Positions 1 through 6,394 are shown, counted from the stretch's first letter. The stretch: 18,168 nucleotides of DNA from CAYYDH01 sp964470615 (GCA_964470615.1 CAYYDH010000008.1:1-18168); one strand, 5' to 3'. Notes: a model not told the origin generated them from the sequence alone. A program made the numbers and translations.

Positions 1-371
1 GTAAGTTAGCCGATGGCACCGATGAGTGTGTTTCAATCTTCGGCGATAAAGCCGATAACAAGGTTCTTCACTTTGCCAGAATGCTATCGGAGGCTGGTGC
101 CGACGGTATCATTTGTTCTCCAAGGGAGCTGGCAGAGCTTTCCGGCGCTACTTTCTTTGACAGTCTTTTGAAGGTAACCCCTGGAGTCAGGCCCAAGTGG
201 GCTGCAGTTGGCGACCAGAAGCGCGTGATGACGCCTGGCGAAGCCATTAGAGCCGGCGCTGACTATTTGGTAATCGGCAGACCGATCACCAAGCCGCCAA
301 CGGAAATTGGCGGTCCAGTGGAAGCGGCGAAGAGAATCGCCGATGAAATCCAAAAAGCGCTCGCCGCTTAA
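1..371 (+). CDS. pyrF: Orotidine 5'-phosphate decarboxylase, C-terminal part (5' end outside window)
   Basis: Catalyses the last step of UMP synthesis, decarboxylation of OMP. The reading frame is open from base 3 to the stop at 369-371 with no start needed inside the window, so the gene begins upstream. The visible ~122 residues are the second half of the (beta/alpha)8 barrel. They include the phosphate-binding segments typical of the family: TPGVRP, then DQKRVMTPGEAI, then the GADYLVIGRPIT stretch near the end. It is followed 39 bases later by pyrE, the preceding step of the pathway. Base composition is G+C-rich compared with genes after 1480 (bases 181-240 contain 40 G/C of 60). The catalytic Asp-Lys-Asp tetrad lies before the window and cannot be checked. 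Family assignment is secure. Confidence 0.93.
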   Translation, partial: KLADGTDECVSIFGDKADNKVLHFARMLSEAGADGIICSPRELAELSGATFFDSLLKVTPGVRPKWAAVGDQKRVMTPGEAIRAGADYLVIGRPITKPPTEIGGPVEAAKRIADEIQKALAA

Positions 372-399
372 GGCGATGCCGTAGCAGATGACTAAGAAA

Positions 400-405
400 A
401 GGAGG
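400..405 (+). promoter_or_regulatory. Strong Shine-Dalgarno site of pyrE
   Basis: AGGAGG sits five bases before the pyrE ATG and fixes that start. It is the only classical ribosome binding site I can see in the window. The starts of pheS, gyrB, secE, nusG, rplK, the deaminase, thyX, miaB, thrS and the membrane protein have no such sequence. Confidence 0.85.
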
Positions 406-410
406 AGACC

Positions 411-1157
411 ATGAGTATCGGCTTCAACCCGTTTCGTTTAGATCCAAGGGATTTTGTCGATTCCGACATCCCGGAGGAAACATTCATTCACTGGTTTGAT
501 TCTTGCGACGCTTTTTGGCGTCATGACGGCGATCCGAGTCGGCCTCATGCCGAACTGGCAGGCGGAGCTTGCAGTAACGCCTATGTCAACCTTTCCAAGG
601 TCTTGTGTTATCCGACCTTGACTGCGATCATGGCTCAGCAGCTGGTGAAGAAGCTTCGTGCTGGTTGCGCCGCCAAAGATCATGGTTGGAGCGGTTTCAG
701 CCAGGTTGGCTGGGTTGTTGGCTCTCCTTACGCTGCCATCACTTTTTCATACGAGGTCGCCAGGCTCATGAGGGCGGTTCACGGTTTTGCTGAAAAAGAC
801 CACGAAGATCTAAAGAAGAAAAGGATGCTTTGGCCGGAAAGATTCTCTATTCCTAAAGGACAATCTGTCCTCCAGGTAGAAGAACTGATCACTACCAGCG
901 GTACTTTCCAAGAGGTAAGGCGCGCGATCTGCCAGGCTTCGCACCAAGAACAGCCCGTGCTGTTTATGCCGATCGTCGCCACGATCGTTCATCGGCCGCC
1001 GAAACTTCCGGCTCACTACCCGGATGTCCAGGTGGCGTCTCTCGTGGAAATGGAAGTCTGGGCAGTCCCGCCCGAGGAATGTCCGCTCTGCAAGGCTGGT
1101 TCTAAACGAGTTCGTCCCAAGTCCAACTGGGGCCAACTGACCGGCCACACAGCTTAA
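411..1157 (+). CDS. pyrE: Orotate phosphoribosyltransferase (divergent type)
   Basis: Predicted to join orotate and PRPP to give OMP, the substrate of the PyrF encoded just upstream. The protein is 248 residues, a little longer than the usual ~210. The type I phosphoribosyltransferase PRPP loop is visible as VLQVEELITTSGT at about residues 153-165; two acidic residues precede the T-T-S-G-T phosphate loop, as the family requires. An earlier segment, WVVGSPYAAITFSYEVARL, fits the substrate-side strand and helix. The tail carries ECPLCKAGSKR, a single CxxC that classical PyrE lacks. This architecture resembles PyrE-like proteins I associate with CPR genomes rather than E. coli PyrE. The start is set by the AGGAGG site. 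The purine/pyrimidine specificity is inferred mainly from the pyrF neighbour; another phosphoribosyltransferase activity is possible. Confidence 0.82.
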   Translation: MSIGFNPFRLDPRDFVDSDIPEETFIHWFDSCDAFWRHDGDPSRPHAELAGGACSNAYVNLSKVLCYPTLTAIMAQQLVKKLRAGCAAKDHGWSGFSQVGWVVGSPYAAITFSYEVARLMRAVHGFAEKDHEDLKKKRMLWPERFSIPKGQSVLQVEELITTSGTFQEVRRAICQASHQEQPVLFMPIVATIVHRPPKLPAHYPDVQVASLVEMEVWAVPPEECPLCKAGSKRVRPKSNWGQLTGHTA

Positions 1158-1165
1158 TAAACAAC

Positions 1166-1200
1166 GCCGCCCACCTAATAGGTAGGCGGCTTTTTCTTTT
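1166..1200 (+). terminator. Rho-independent terminator after pyrE
   Basis: A 10-base stem (GCCGCCCACC against GGTAGGCGGC, one C-A mismatch) closes a five-base loop, TAATA, and is followed by TTTTTCTTTT. It begins eight bases after the pyrE stop codon and ends the G+C-rich block. Confidence 0.92.
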
Positions 1201-1226
1201 GACTTTCCGCCATTTTATTTTACTAT
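1199..1226 (+). promoter_or_regulatory. Candidate promoter of the micro-gene at 1234
   Basis: TTGACT (1199-1204) and TACTAT (1221-1226) are separated by 16 bases. The -35 box starts inside the T-run of the pyrE terminator. Transcription would start about seven or eight bases after the -10 box, at or next to the ATG at 1234, giving a leaderless message. Prediction from sequence only. Confidence 0.5.
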
Positions 1227-1233
1227 TAAATAT

Positions 1234-1390
1234 ATGACGAAAAGAGACTTAATCAGATATATTAAGAAATCTGACTTCTGGGTTGCCGAGGGCCCGGCTG
1301 TTTTTAATATGTGCTATCCTTGAATGGGCCCTAGAAAAAGGAAAATTTTATATCACTCAATCTTGGCCGATTACTACCCTGGGAAGCTAG
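1234..1390 (+). pseudogene. Frameshifted remnant resembling a PEP-synthase-type (PPDK_N) domain end
   Basis: An ATG at 1234 opens 29 codons that start MTKRDLIRYIKKSDFW and stop at 1321-1323. From about 1307 the next frame (+1) reads ICAILEWALEKGKFY followed by ITQSWPITTLGS, then TAG at 1388-1390. The second piece looks like the conserved end of the pyruvate/PEP-dikinase ATP-binding domain, where an IEWA...GK.YI.QSRPITT pattern is usual. Removing one T from the TTTTT run at 1301-1305 would join both pieces into one 51-codon frame. A full domain has over 300 residues, so even the repaired gene would be a remnant or a micro-protein. It has its own promoter-like sequence and terminator. A perfect 7-base inverted repeat (AGGGCCC at 1289, GGGCCCT at 1326) also lies inside. 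The family match is from memory and moderate. Confidence 0.4.
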
Positions 1391-1392
1391 AG

Positions 1393-1421
1393 AAAATGCC
1401 CCCTTTCAAAGAGGCATTTTT
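1393..1421 (+). terminator. Rho-independent terminator after the micro-gene
   Basis: AAAATGCC (1393-1400) pairs perfectly with GGCATTTT (1413-1420) around a 12-base loop in which CTTT and AAAG can pair further; a short T-run follows. It starts two bases after the TAG at 1390 and precedes the pheS promoter. Confidence 0.75.
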
Positions 1422-1447
1422 GTTGCAGAAAATAAGGATTTCCACAG

Positions 1448-1476
1448 TTGATTTTTGCTTTATTTTAAGGTAAAAT
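1448..1476 (+). promoter_or_regulatory. Promoter of pheS-gyrB, predicted leaderless
   Basis: TTGATT (1448-1453), a 17-base spacer, and TAAAAT (1471-1476). The base seven positions beyond the -10 box is A1483, the first base of the pheS ATG. No ribosome binding site lies between. The geometry predicts a leaderless mRNA. Confidence 0.7.
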
Positions 1477-1482
1477 AGAAGA

Positions 1483-2625
1483 ATGCGGAAAAACATTATT
1501 ATAGACAATTCTAAGGAAAAGGCCCTTATTGGAGAGCTGGAAAAAAGAAGTGATATTAAAGCGGAAAGAATCAAGAGATTGTTAAAGCTTACTGACCTGA
1601 CAAAGAAGGAAAATTCTCCTGTAAAGATTCTGTTTGATCAGATAATAAACCTGCCGATGTTTGAGGATTTTGATTTGGTTGATTTCCCCAGAATCGTAAC
1701 TATTGAGCAGTGTTTTGATCTTTTGAATATGTCCAAAGACCATCCTGCCAGAAGAGAAACAGACACGTATTATTTAGACGATAGTCATATTTTGCGTACG
1801 CACACAACAGCTTTTTGGTCCTTTTATCTAAAAGATAAAGAAGTTTTAGAAAAGTTGGACAGAGAAGGCGAAATAAGAGCGTTGGCCCCGGGAATTGTTT
1901 TCAGAAAAGATGAAATTGATAGGAATCACTATCCCGCTTTTCACCAAATCGATGGTTTGTTAATCTGCAAAAAACCAAAAAAGATCATTACGCAGGAAGA
2001 TTTAAAAAATGTGCAGGTTGAGCTAGCAAAAGGGATCTTTGGTCCTGACATTGAATGGAAATTTGTTCCGGATGAATTCCCTTACACCGTTGAAAGCCTG
2101 GAAATGAATATTAAGTTTAATGACGGCTGGATGGAGGTAAACGGAGCCGGCTTGGTCCATCCGCAATGTTTGAGAAACTTTGGTCTGGATCCGGAAGTTT
2201 ACAACGGCTGGGCGTTTGGGTTCGGCGATAGATTGGCAATGATAAAAATGGGGATTAAGGATATAAGGGTGCTGTGGTCTGACGACTCGAGGATTACCAG
2301 CCAGTTCAAGGATATCAACAGCCAGTATAAAGAAGTGAGCAAGTATCCTGCAACCTCAAGAGATATTTCCTTTGTGATAGATAAAGACATCAATCTGAAT
2401 AATTATTACGAGATTGTCAGGGACTTTGCCGATAATCTGATTGAGGAAGTGAAGCTCATAGACAGCTATGAGGATGAGGAGAAATTTGGCAAAGACAAGA
2501 AAAGCTATACCTTCCGCATAGTTTACCGGTCTCCTGAAAGAACCTTGGCTAACAAGGATATAAACAAGATTCAGGAGGAAATAAGGGAAAAAACAAAACA
2601 AGACTTAAAAGCTATTTTACGCTAA
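1483..2625 (+). CDS. pheS: Phenylalanyl-tRNA synthetase, single-chain form with C-terminal FDX-ACB domain
   Basis: Charges tRNA-Phe with phenylalanine. The class II catalytic core spans about residues 46-275. Motif 1 region is DHPARRETDTYYL (86-98); LRTHTTAFWSFY (104-115) and FRKDEIDRNHYPAFHQIDGL (140-159) form the motif 2 region with the F-H-Q Phe pocket; GWAFGFGDRLAM (242-253) is motif 3. A ferredoxin-fold anticodon-binding (FDX-ACB) domain follows at about 285-380, starting SKYPATSRDISF and including YRSPERTL. In most bacteria FDX-ACB ends PheT, not PheS. Core plus FDX-ACB in one ~380-residue chain is the layout of mitochondrial PheRS, and several segments resemble human FARS2 closely. The long N-terminal coiled coil of bacterial PheS is missing, and gyrB, not pheT, comes next after nine bases. 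Motif 3 is one residue shorter than GLGLERLAM. No editing domain is present. Confidence 0.9.
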   Translation: MRKNIIIDNSKEKALIGELEKRSDIKAERIKRLLKLTDLTKKENSPVKILFDQIINLPMFEDFDLVDFPRIVTIEQCFDLLNMSKDHPARRETDTYYLDDSHILRTHTTAFWSFYLKDKEVLEKLDREGEIRALAPGIVFRKDEIDRNHYPAFHQIDGLLICKKPKKIITQEDLKNVQVELAKGIFGPDIEWKFVPDEFPYTVESLEMNIKFNDGWMEVNGAGLVHPQCLRNFGLDPEVYNGWAFGFGDRLAMIKMGIKDIRVLWSDDSRITSQFKDINSQYKEVSKYPATSRDISFVIDKDINLNNYYEIVRDFADNLIEEVKLIDSYEDEEKFGKDKKSYTFRIVYRSPERTLANKDINKIQEEIREKTKQDLKAILR

Positions 2626-2634
2626 CTAAAAACC

Positions 2635-4572
2635 ATGGTGGAGAAAAAAGAAAAACTAAAGCAAGAATCATATACAGCCAAGGATATTTACGTTCTTGAG
2701 GGTTTGGAGCCGGTGAGAAAGAGGCCGGCAATGTACATCGGTTCTACCGGACCAGATGGTTTGCATCATTTGATTTGGGAGTGTGTGGATAATAGCTTGG
2801 ATGAAGCAATGGCCGGGTACTGCAAGAACATCGAATTAGCACTTTTACCGGAAAATAAAATAGTGGTGGCTGACGACGGCCGCGGCATTCCAGTTGATAC
2901 TCACAAACAAACAAAGAAGTCAGCTTTGGAGACTATTATAACAACGCTTCATGCTGGCGGGAAGTTTGGCGGAGAGGCATATAAGGTATCAGGCGGCTTG
3001 CACGGCGTCGGTATTTCGGTTGTTTGCGCCTTATCTACCTATATGTCAGCTGAAGTTTGCCGAGACGGCGCAAGATACTTCCAGGAATATTCTAAAGGCA
3101 AAGCCAGGGCCAAGGTAAAGAAAATTGGTTCTTGCCGCCAAGTGGGGACAACCATAGCCTTTACCCCGGATTCTGCAATTTTTGGCGAGATAAAGTTTGA
3201 TATTAAAAAGATTCTGAATCATTTGCGCCAGCAAGCCTATTTGACAAAAGGGGTGAGAATCACTATTCGTGACGAGAGAGACAGCAAAAATAAAAAAAGC
3301 TATGCTTTTTATTTCGAAGGCGGCTTGGCATCTTATGTTAAATATTTGGTAGGGGGGAATGCTGTCCGCCACCCCAATGTTTTTTATTGCTTAGGAGAAA
3401 AGAATGGTATTGCCGTTGAGGCGTCCTTCCAATATACCGAAGAGTTTGAATGCTACGAAGAGAGCTTTGCTAATAATATTAACACTGGGGAGGGTGGCAC
3501 TCATTTGACCGGGTTGAGAAGCGCCTTGACGAGAACGCTTAATGATTATGCCAGAAGAAACGAGCTGATAAAAGAAAAGGAAGAGAACTTGTCAGGAGAG
3601 GACATAAGAGAGGGATTCACCGGAGTAGTATCGATAAAAATACGAGAACCGCAGTTTGAAGGCCAAACCAAGGCCAGGTTGGGAAACGTAGAGGCAAAGG
3701 CAGCGGTTGATCAAGCAGTTTCTGAAGCCCTAGCTGATTTTCTAGAGAGAAATCCTTCTGATGCTAGAGCGATTATTGATAAGTGCTTGCTTTCTTCCAA
3801 GGCCAGAAAAGCTGCCAGAGCGGCTAGAGATACAGTCTTGAGAAAAGGGGTTTTAGAGGGGTTGGCCTTGCCGGGCAAGTTAGCTGATTGTTCCTCAAGA
3901 GACCCGGCTGATTCAGAGATTTTCATAGTAGAAGGAGAATCTGCCGGAGGCAGTTGTAAGTTGGCCAGAGACAGAAGGTTTCAGGCAATCCTGCCCTTAA
4001 GAGGAAAAATCTTAAACGTTGAGAGGGCGAGATTAGATAAGATGTTAGAGTCTAAAGAAGTGAGAGCTTTGGTTATTGCCTTGGGCACGGCTATTGGCGA
4101 AGATTTTAACATTGAAAAACTGCGCTATCATAAGATCATTTTGACTCTTGATGCTGACGTGGATGGTTCTCATATCAGAACCCTGCTCTTAACGCTGTTT
4201 TACCGTTATTTTAAGCCGATTATAGAAAAAGGGCATCTCTATATCGCTCAGCCGCCTCTTTTCCGCGTTCAGTCAGGAAAAAGGATAGATTACGCTTATA
4301 CCGAGGAACAGCAAAAGGGTATCTTGGAGAGCTTTAAAAAAGAAAAAATGGTTAATCCCTCTATCCAGCGCTACAAGGGTTTGGGAGAAATGAACCCTGG
4401 GCAGTTGTGGGAAACAACAATGGATCCCCAGAACAGAATTTTGCTGCAGGTGAGCGCCAATGATACCAAAGAGGCAGACAAGATTTTTGATGTGCTGATG
4501 GGAGATGAAGTTATGCCCAGGAAAAAGTTCATCCAAACCTATGCCAAGAAAGTAAAGAACCTGGATATTTAA
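2635..4572 (+). CDS. gyrB: DNA gyrase subunit B
   Basis: ATPase subunit of DNA gyrase, which introduces negative supercoils together with GyrA (not in the window). The GHKL ATPase is at the N-terminus: ECVDNSLDEA with the catalytic Glu and Mg-binding Asn, DDGRGIPV, and the ATP-lid GGLHGVG. The transducer domain follows. The TOPRIM region shows EGESAGGS and the metal-binding DADVDGSHIRTL, with RRFQAILPLRGKILNVE between. The tail has QRYKGLGEMNP and ends VKNLDI. At 645 residues the length is normal for GyrB without the long insertion of E. coli GyrB. EGESAGGSCKLARDR differs slightly from the common EGDSAGGSAKQGRDR. ParE is the alternative, but the tail and overall similarity favour GyrB. The start lies nine bases after pheS without a visible ribosome binding site, suggesting coupling to pheS. 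Confidence 0.95.
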   Translation: MVEKKEKLKQESYTAKDIYVLEGLEPVRKRPAMYIGSTGPDGLHHLIWECVDNSLDEAMAGYCKNIELALLPENKIVVADDGRGIPVDTHKQTKKSALETIITTLHAGGKFGGEAYKVSGGLHGVGISVVCALSTYMSAEVCRDGARYFQEYSKGKARAKVKKIGSCRQVGTTIAFTPDSAIFGEIKFDIKKILNHLRQQAYLTKGVRITIRDERDSKNKKSYAFYFEGGLASYVKYLVGGNAVRHPNVFYCLGEKNGIAVEASFQYTEEFECYEESFANNINTGEGGTHLTGLRSALTRTLNDYARRNELIKEKEENLSGEDIREGFTGVVSIKIREPQFEGQTKARLGNVEAKAAVDQAVSEALADFLERNPSDARAIIDKCLLSSKARKAARAARDTVLRKGVLEGLALPGKLADCSSRDPADSEIFIVEGESAGGSCKLARDRRFQAILPLRGKILNVERARLDKMLESKEVRALVIALGTAIGEDFNIEKLRYHKIILTLDADVDGSHIRTLLLTLFYRYFKPIIEKGHLYIAQPPLFRVQSGKRIDYAYTEEQQKGILESFKKEKMVNPSIQRYKGLGEMNPGQLWETTMDPQNRILLQVSANDTKEADKIFDVLMGDEVMPRKKFIQTYAKKVKNLDI

Positions 4573-4575
4573 GAG

Positions 4576-4604
4576 TTGACACTTCTGTTGATTCCGGCTA
4601 TTAT
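4576..4604 (+). promoter_or_regulatory. Near-consensus promoter in front of secE
   Basis: A perfect TTGACA (4576-4581), a 17-base spacer, and TATTAT (4599-4604). It begins three bases after the gyrB stop codon. Start of transcription is expected near A4611, leaving a leader of about 39 bases before the secE ATG. It should drive secE-nusG-rplK and the downstream nucleotide genes independently of pheS-gyrB. Confidence 0.8.
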
Positions 4605-4610
4605 CAAGTT

Positions 4611-4633
4611 AGATGGCCGGAAGAGGCCATTTT
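4611..4633 (+). other. Hairpin at the predicted 5' end of the secE mRNA
   Basis: ATGGCC (4613-4618) pairs perfectly with GGCCAT (4625-4630) around GGAAGA. A G-U and an A-U pair extend it outward to 4611 and 4632, and a short T-run overlaps its end. If the start of transcription is A4611, the message would begin with this stem-loop, which could protect the 5' end. It could instead be a weak terminator for gyrB readthrough or an attenuator. The structure is seen; its role is inferred. Confidence 0.55.
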
Positions 4634-4649
4634 AAAAACCCTGAAATTT

Positions 4650-4865
4650 ATGAATATCGCTAATTTTCCCAATAAATTGGTTTCCTTTTTGAAAGAAGTC
4701 AGGCTGGAGCTTAAGAAAGTAAACTGGCCGACGCGAAGGGAGACTATAAAATACACCCTTATTGTCGTAGGGGCTTCTTTGGTTGTCGCTGCTTTTTTAG
4801 GCGGCTTAGATTATATTCTTCAAACACTGCTAGACAGATTTATAGTAGACCGCTTTATCCCGTAA
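4650..4865 (+). CDS. secE: Preprotein translocase subunit SecE
   Basis: Small essential membrane subunit of the SecYEG channel; it clamps SecY. At 71 residues it is the short, single-span type. An amphipathic N-terminal helix carries the conserved KEVRLELKKVNWPTRRET (about 15-32), where the K-x-V-x-W-P motif contacts SecY. One hydrophobic span follows at about 36-58 (TLIVVGASLVVAAFLGGLDY). Its place directly before nusG is the classical bacterial order. It lies 78 bases from gyrB, with its own promoter and leader hairpin, and has no clear ribosome binding site. Confidence 0.95.
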   Translation: MNIANFPNKLVSFLKEVRLELKKVNWPTRRETIKYTLIVVGASLVVAAFLGGLDYILQTLLDRFIVDRFIP

Positions 4866-4872
4866 AAACACT

Positions 4873-5418
4873 ATGCCAAAACAGCGTTTGCCGCAACAGA
4901 AAAACTGGTACGTTATTCACACTTATTCTGGTTATGAAGATGCCGTGGCTAAAAACCTGAAGCAAAGGGTAGAGTCTTTGGGTATGGATGATAAAATCTT
5001 TAATGTGCTGGTGCCGAAAGAGAAAAAGATTAAGATAAAAGACGGAAAGCGAAAAACAGTCGAAGAAAAGATTTATCCGGGGTACGTTTTAGTAGAGATG
5101 GTTGTTACCGATGATTCTTGGTATGTGGTAAGAAACACTCCGAACGTGACTGGTTTCGTCGGAGTAGGTACCACTCCAGTTCCGATTTCCAACGAAGAAA
5201 TTGAGATTTTGAAAAAGAGAATGGGCGTTGAAACGCCGCAGTACAAGATTGAGGCTAAAGTAGGGGATACGATAAAAATCGTTGACGGTCCGTTTAAAGA
5301 CTTTGACGGTCGGGTATCTGAAGTAGATGAAGAAAAAGGAAAGATCAAGGTTTTCGTTAATATCTTTGGCCGCGATACTCCCGTTGAGCTAGATTCATTA
5401 CAAATTAAGAAGCTATAA
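4873..5418 (+). CDS. nusG: Transcription elongation/antitermination factor NusG
   Basis: Binds RNA polymerase and suppresses pausing; its KOW domain can link to ribosomal S10 or Rho. The NGN domain is recognisable at the start (NWYVIHTYSGYEDAVAKNL, about 11-29), with YPGYVLVEM and the conserved NTPNVTGFVG further on. The C-terminal KOW domain (about 125-181) contains VGDTIKIVDGPFKDFDGRV. Length, 181 residues, is standard. It starts seven bases after secE and is followed five bases later by rplK, the usual order. No ribosome binding site is apparent, so translation may depend on coupling. Confidence 0.96.
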   Translation: MPKQRLPQQKNWYVIHTYSGYEDAVAKNLKQRVESLGMDDKIFNVLVPKEKKIKIKDGKRKTVEEKIYPGYVLVEMVVTDDSWYVVRNTPNVTGFVGVGTTPVPISNEEIEILKKRMGVETPQYKIEAKVGDTIKIVDGPFKDFDGRVSEVDEEKGKIKVFVNIFGRDTPVELDSLQIKKL

Positions 5419-5423
5419 AAAAG

Positions 5424-5849
5424 ATGGCAAAAAAGATAAAGTCAGTTGTAAAATTACAGATTCAGGCGACTAAAGCTACGCCAGCGCCGCCAGTCGGCCC
5501 TTCTTTGGCTCCGCACGGAATAAGCATTTCTGAGTTCTGTCAGAAATTCAATGATATAACCAAAGAGATGGTGGGCTTTATTGTCCCGGTGGAAGTGACG
5601 GTTTATGAAGACCGGACTTTTTCCTTGGTTTTAAAACAACCGCCTGCTTCTGATTTGCTGAAAAAAGCAGCTGGCATTGAAAAAGGATCAGGCGAACCGA
5701 ATAAAACAAAGGTGGGTAAAATAACCAAAGCTCAGCTAAAAGAAATCGCTCAGAAAAAGATGCCGGATTTAAATACAGATGACGTGGAACAGGCGATGAA
5801 GATTATAGCCGGAACAGCTAAGAACATGGGAATAGAAATTATAGAATAA
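5424..5849 (+). CDS. rplK: 50S ribosomal protein L11
   Basis: L11 binds the GTPase-associated region of 23S rRNA and is needed for factor-dependent steps. At 141 residues it has exactly the usual length. The N-terminal domain shows the proline-rich segment TPAPPVGPSLAPHGISISEF; the C-terminal rRNA-binding domain includes GSGEPNKTKVGKIT and ends in AKNMGIEI. In most L11 proteins the first segment reads GPALGQ.G, so the AP here in place of GQ is a small departure in the factor-facing, thiostrepton-sensitive region. The customary next gene, rplA (L1), is absent; a dCMP deaminase starts two bases after the stop. Confidence 0.96.
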   Translation: MAKKIKSVVKLQIQATKATPAPPVGPSLAPHGISISEFCQKFNDITKEMVGFIVPVEVTVYEDRTFSLVLKQPPASDLLKKAAGIEKGSGEPNKTKVGKITKAQLKEIAQKKMPDLNTDDVEQAMKIIAGTAKNMGIEIIE

Positions 5850-5851
5850 GT

Positions 5852-6394
5852 ATGAGACCAACAAAAGACGAGTATTATATGGGCATTGCCAAGGAAGTTG
5901 CCAAGCGTTCTACCTGCCATAGACTGCTTGGCGGAACGATAATCGTCAAAGACGATCAGATTATTGCTACTGGCTATATTGGTGCGCCCAGGAAGACAAA
6001 AGATTGCCTAGAAAGGGGTTATTGTCTTCGCGATGAACTGAAGATCCCCCATGGCCAACAGTATGAAATGTGCCGCAGCATTCATACTGAAGCTAACGCT
6101 GTCATTAATGCTGCCAGGGCTGGAGTAAGCTTGCTTGGCGGAACAATGTATATCTACGAAGAGAATACCAAAGGGGAGAAAGTAGACAGTATTCCTTGCT
6201 ATATCTGCAAAAAGATGGTTATAAATGCCGGCTTGGGTAAAGTTGTTTCGGCGATGAAGGACGGCAGCCTTATGAGTTCCTCAGTTGAGGATTGGATAAA
6301 TGAATGGAAGGAAAAAGACATTTTGGATGATAAGCACCAGTATGGAAAAGACCAAAATGTAAACCTCAATAAAGATGGAAACAAACAGAAATAA
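5852..6394 (+). CDS. dCMP deaminase (cytidine/deoxycytidylate deaminase family)
   Basis: Predicted to deaminate dCMP to dUMP, the substrate of thymidylate synthase. The zinc site of the cytidine-deaminase fold is complete: H-T-E in the CRSIHTEANAV segment (about residues 74-84; His ligand and catalytic Glu) and PCYICKK (about 114-120; two Cys ligands). The preceding CLERGYCLRDEL and the YE.CRS pattern are typical of ComEB-type dCMP deaminases. It has 180 residues; the last ~20 are polar, lysine- and asparagine-rich and probably disordered. The gene starts two bases after rplK and its end overlaps tmk by 20 bases. With tmk and thyX next, a role in dTTP supply is well supported. The exact nucleotide specificity is inferred from family and context. 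Confidence 0.88.
   Translation: MRPTKDEYYMGIAKEVAKRSTCHRLLGGTIIVKDDQIIATGYIGAPRKTKDCLERGYCLRDELKIPHGQQYEMCRSIHTEANAVINAARAGVSLLGGTMYIYEENTKGEKVDSIPCYICKKMVINAGLGKVVSAMKDGSLMSSSVEDWINEWKEKDILDDKHQYGKDQNVNLNKDGNKQK

Noticed and set aside
810..1148. Minus-strand open frame of 112 codons opposite pyrE
   Set aside because: The plus strand encodes the PRPP-binding loop and has the strong ribosome binding site; the minus frame is a by-product of higher G+C.
1234..1323. 29-codon frame as a complete functional small protein
   Set aside because: The coding-like signal continues in the next frame after 1307, so a frameshifted remnant explains the sequence better. I cannot exclude a real micro-protein.
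2635..4572. gyrB read as topoisomerase IV subunit ParE
   Set aside because: The C-terminal wording (QRYKGLGEMNP, VKNLDI) and length agree better with GyrB. Without parC or gyrA next to it the context alone does not decide.
4611..4633. Hairpin before secE as an L11/L1-type ribosomal protein operator or a riboswitch
   Set aside because: Too short and simple for a riboswitch, not next to rplK, and without resemblance to the L1- or L11-binding rRNA structures.
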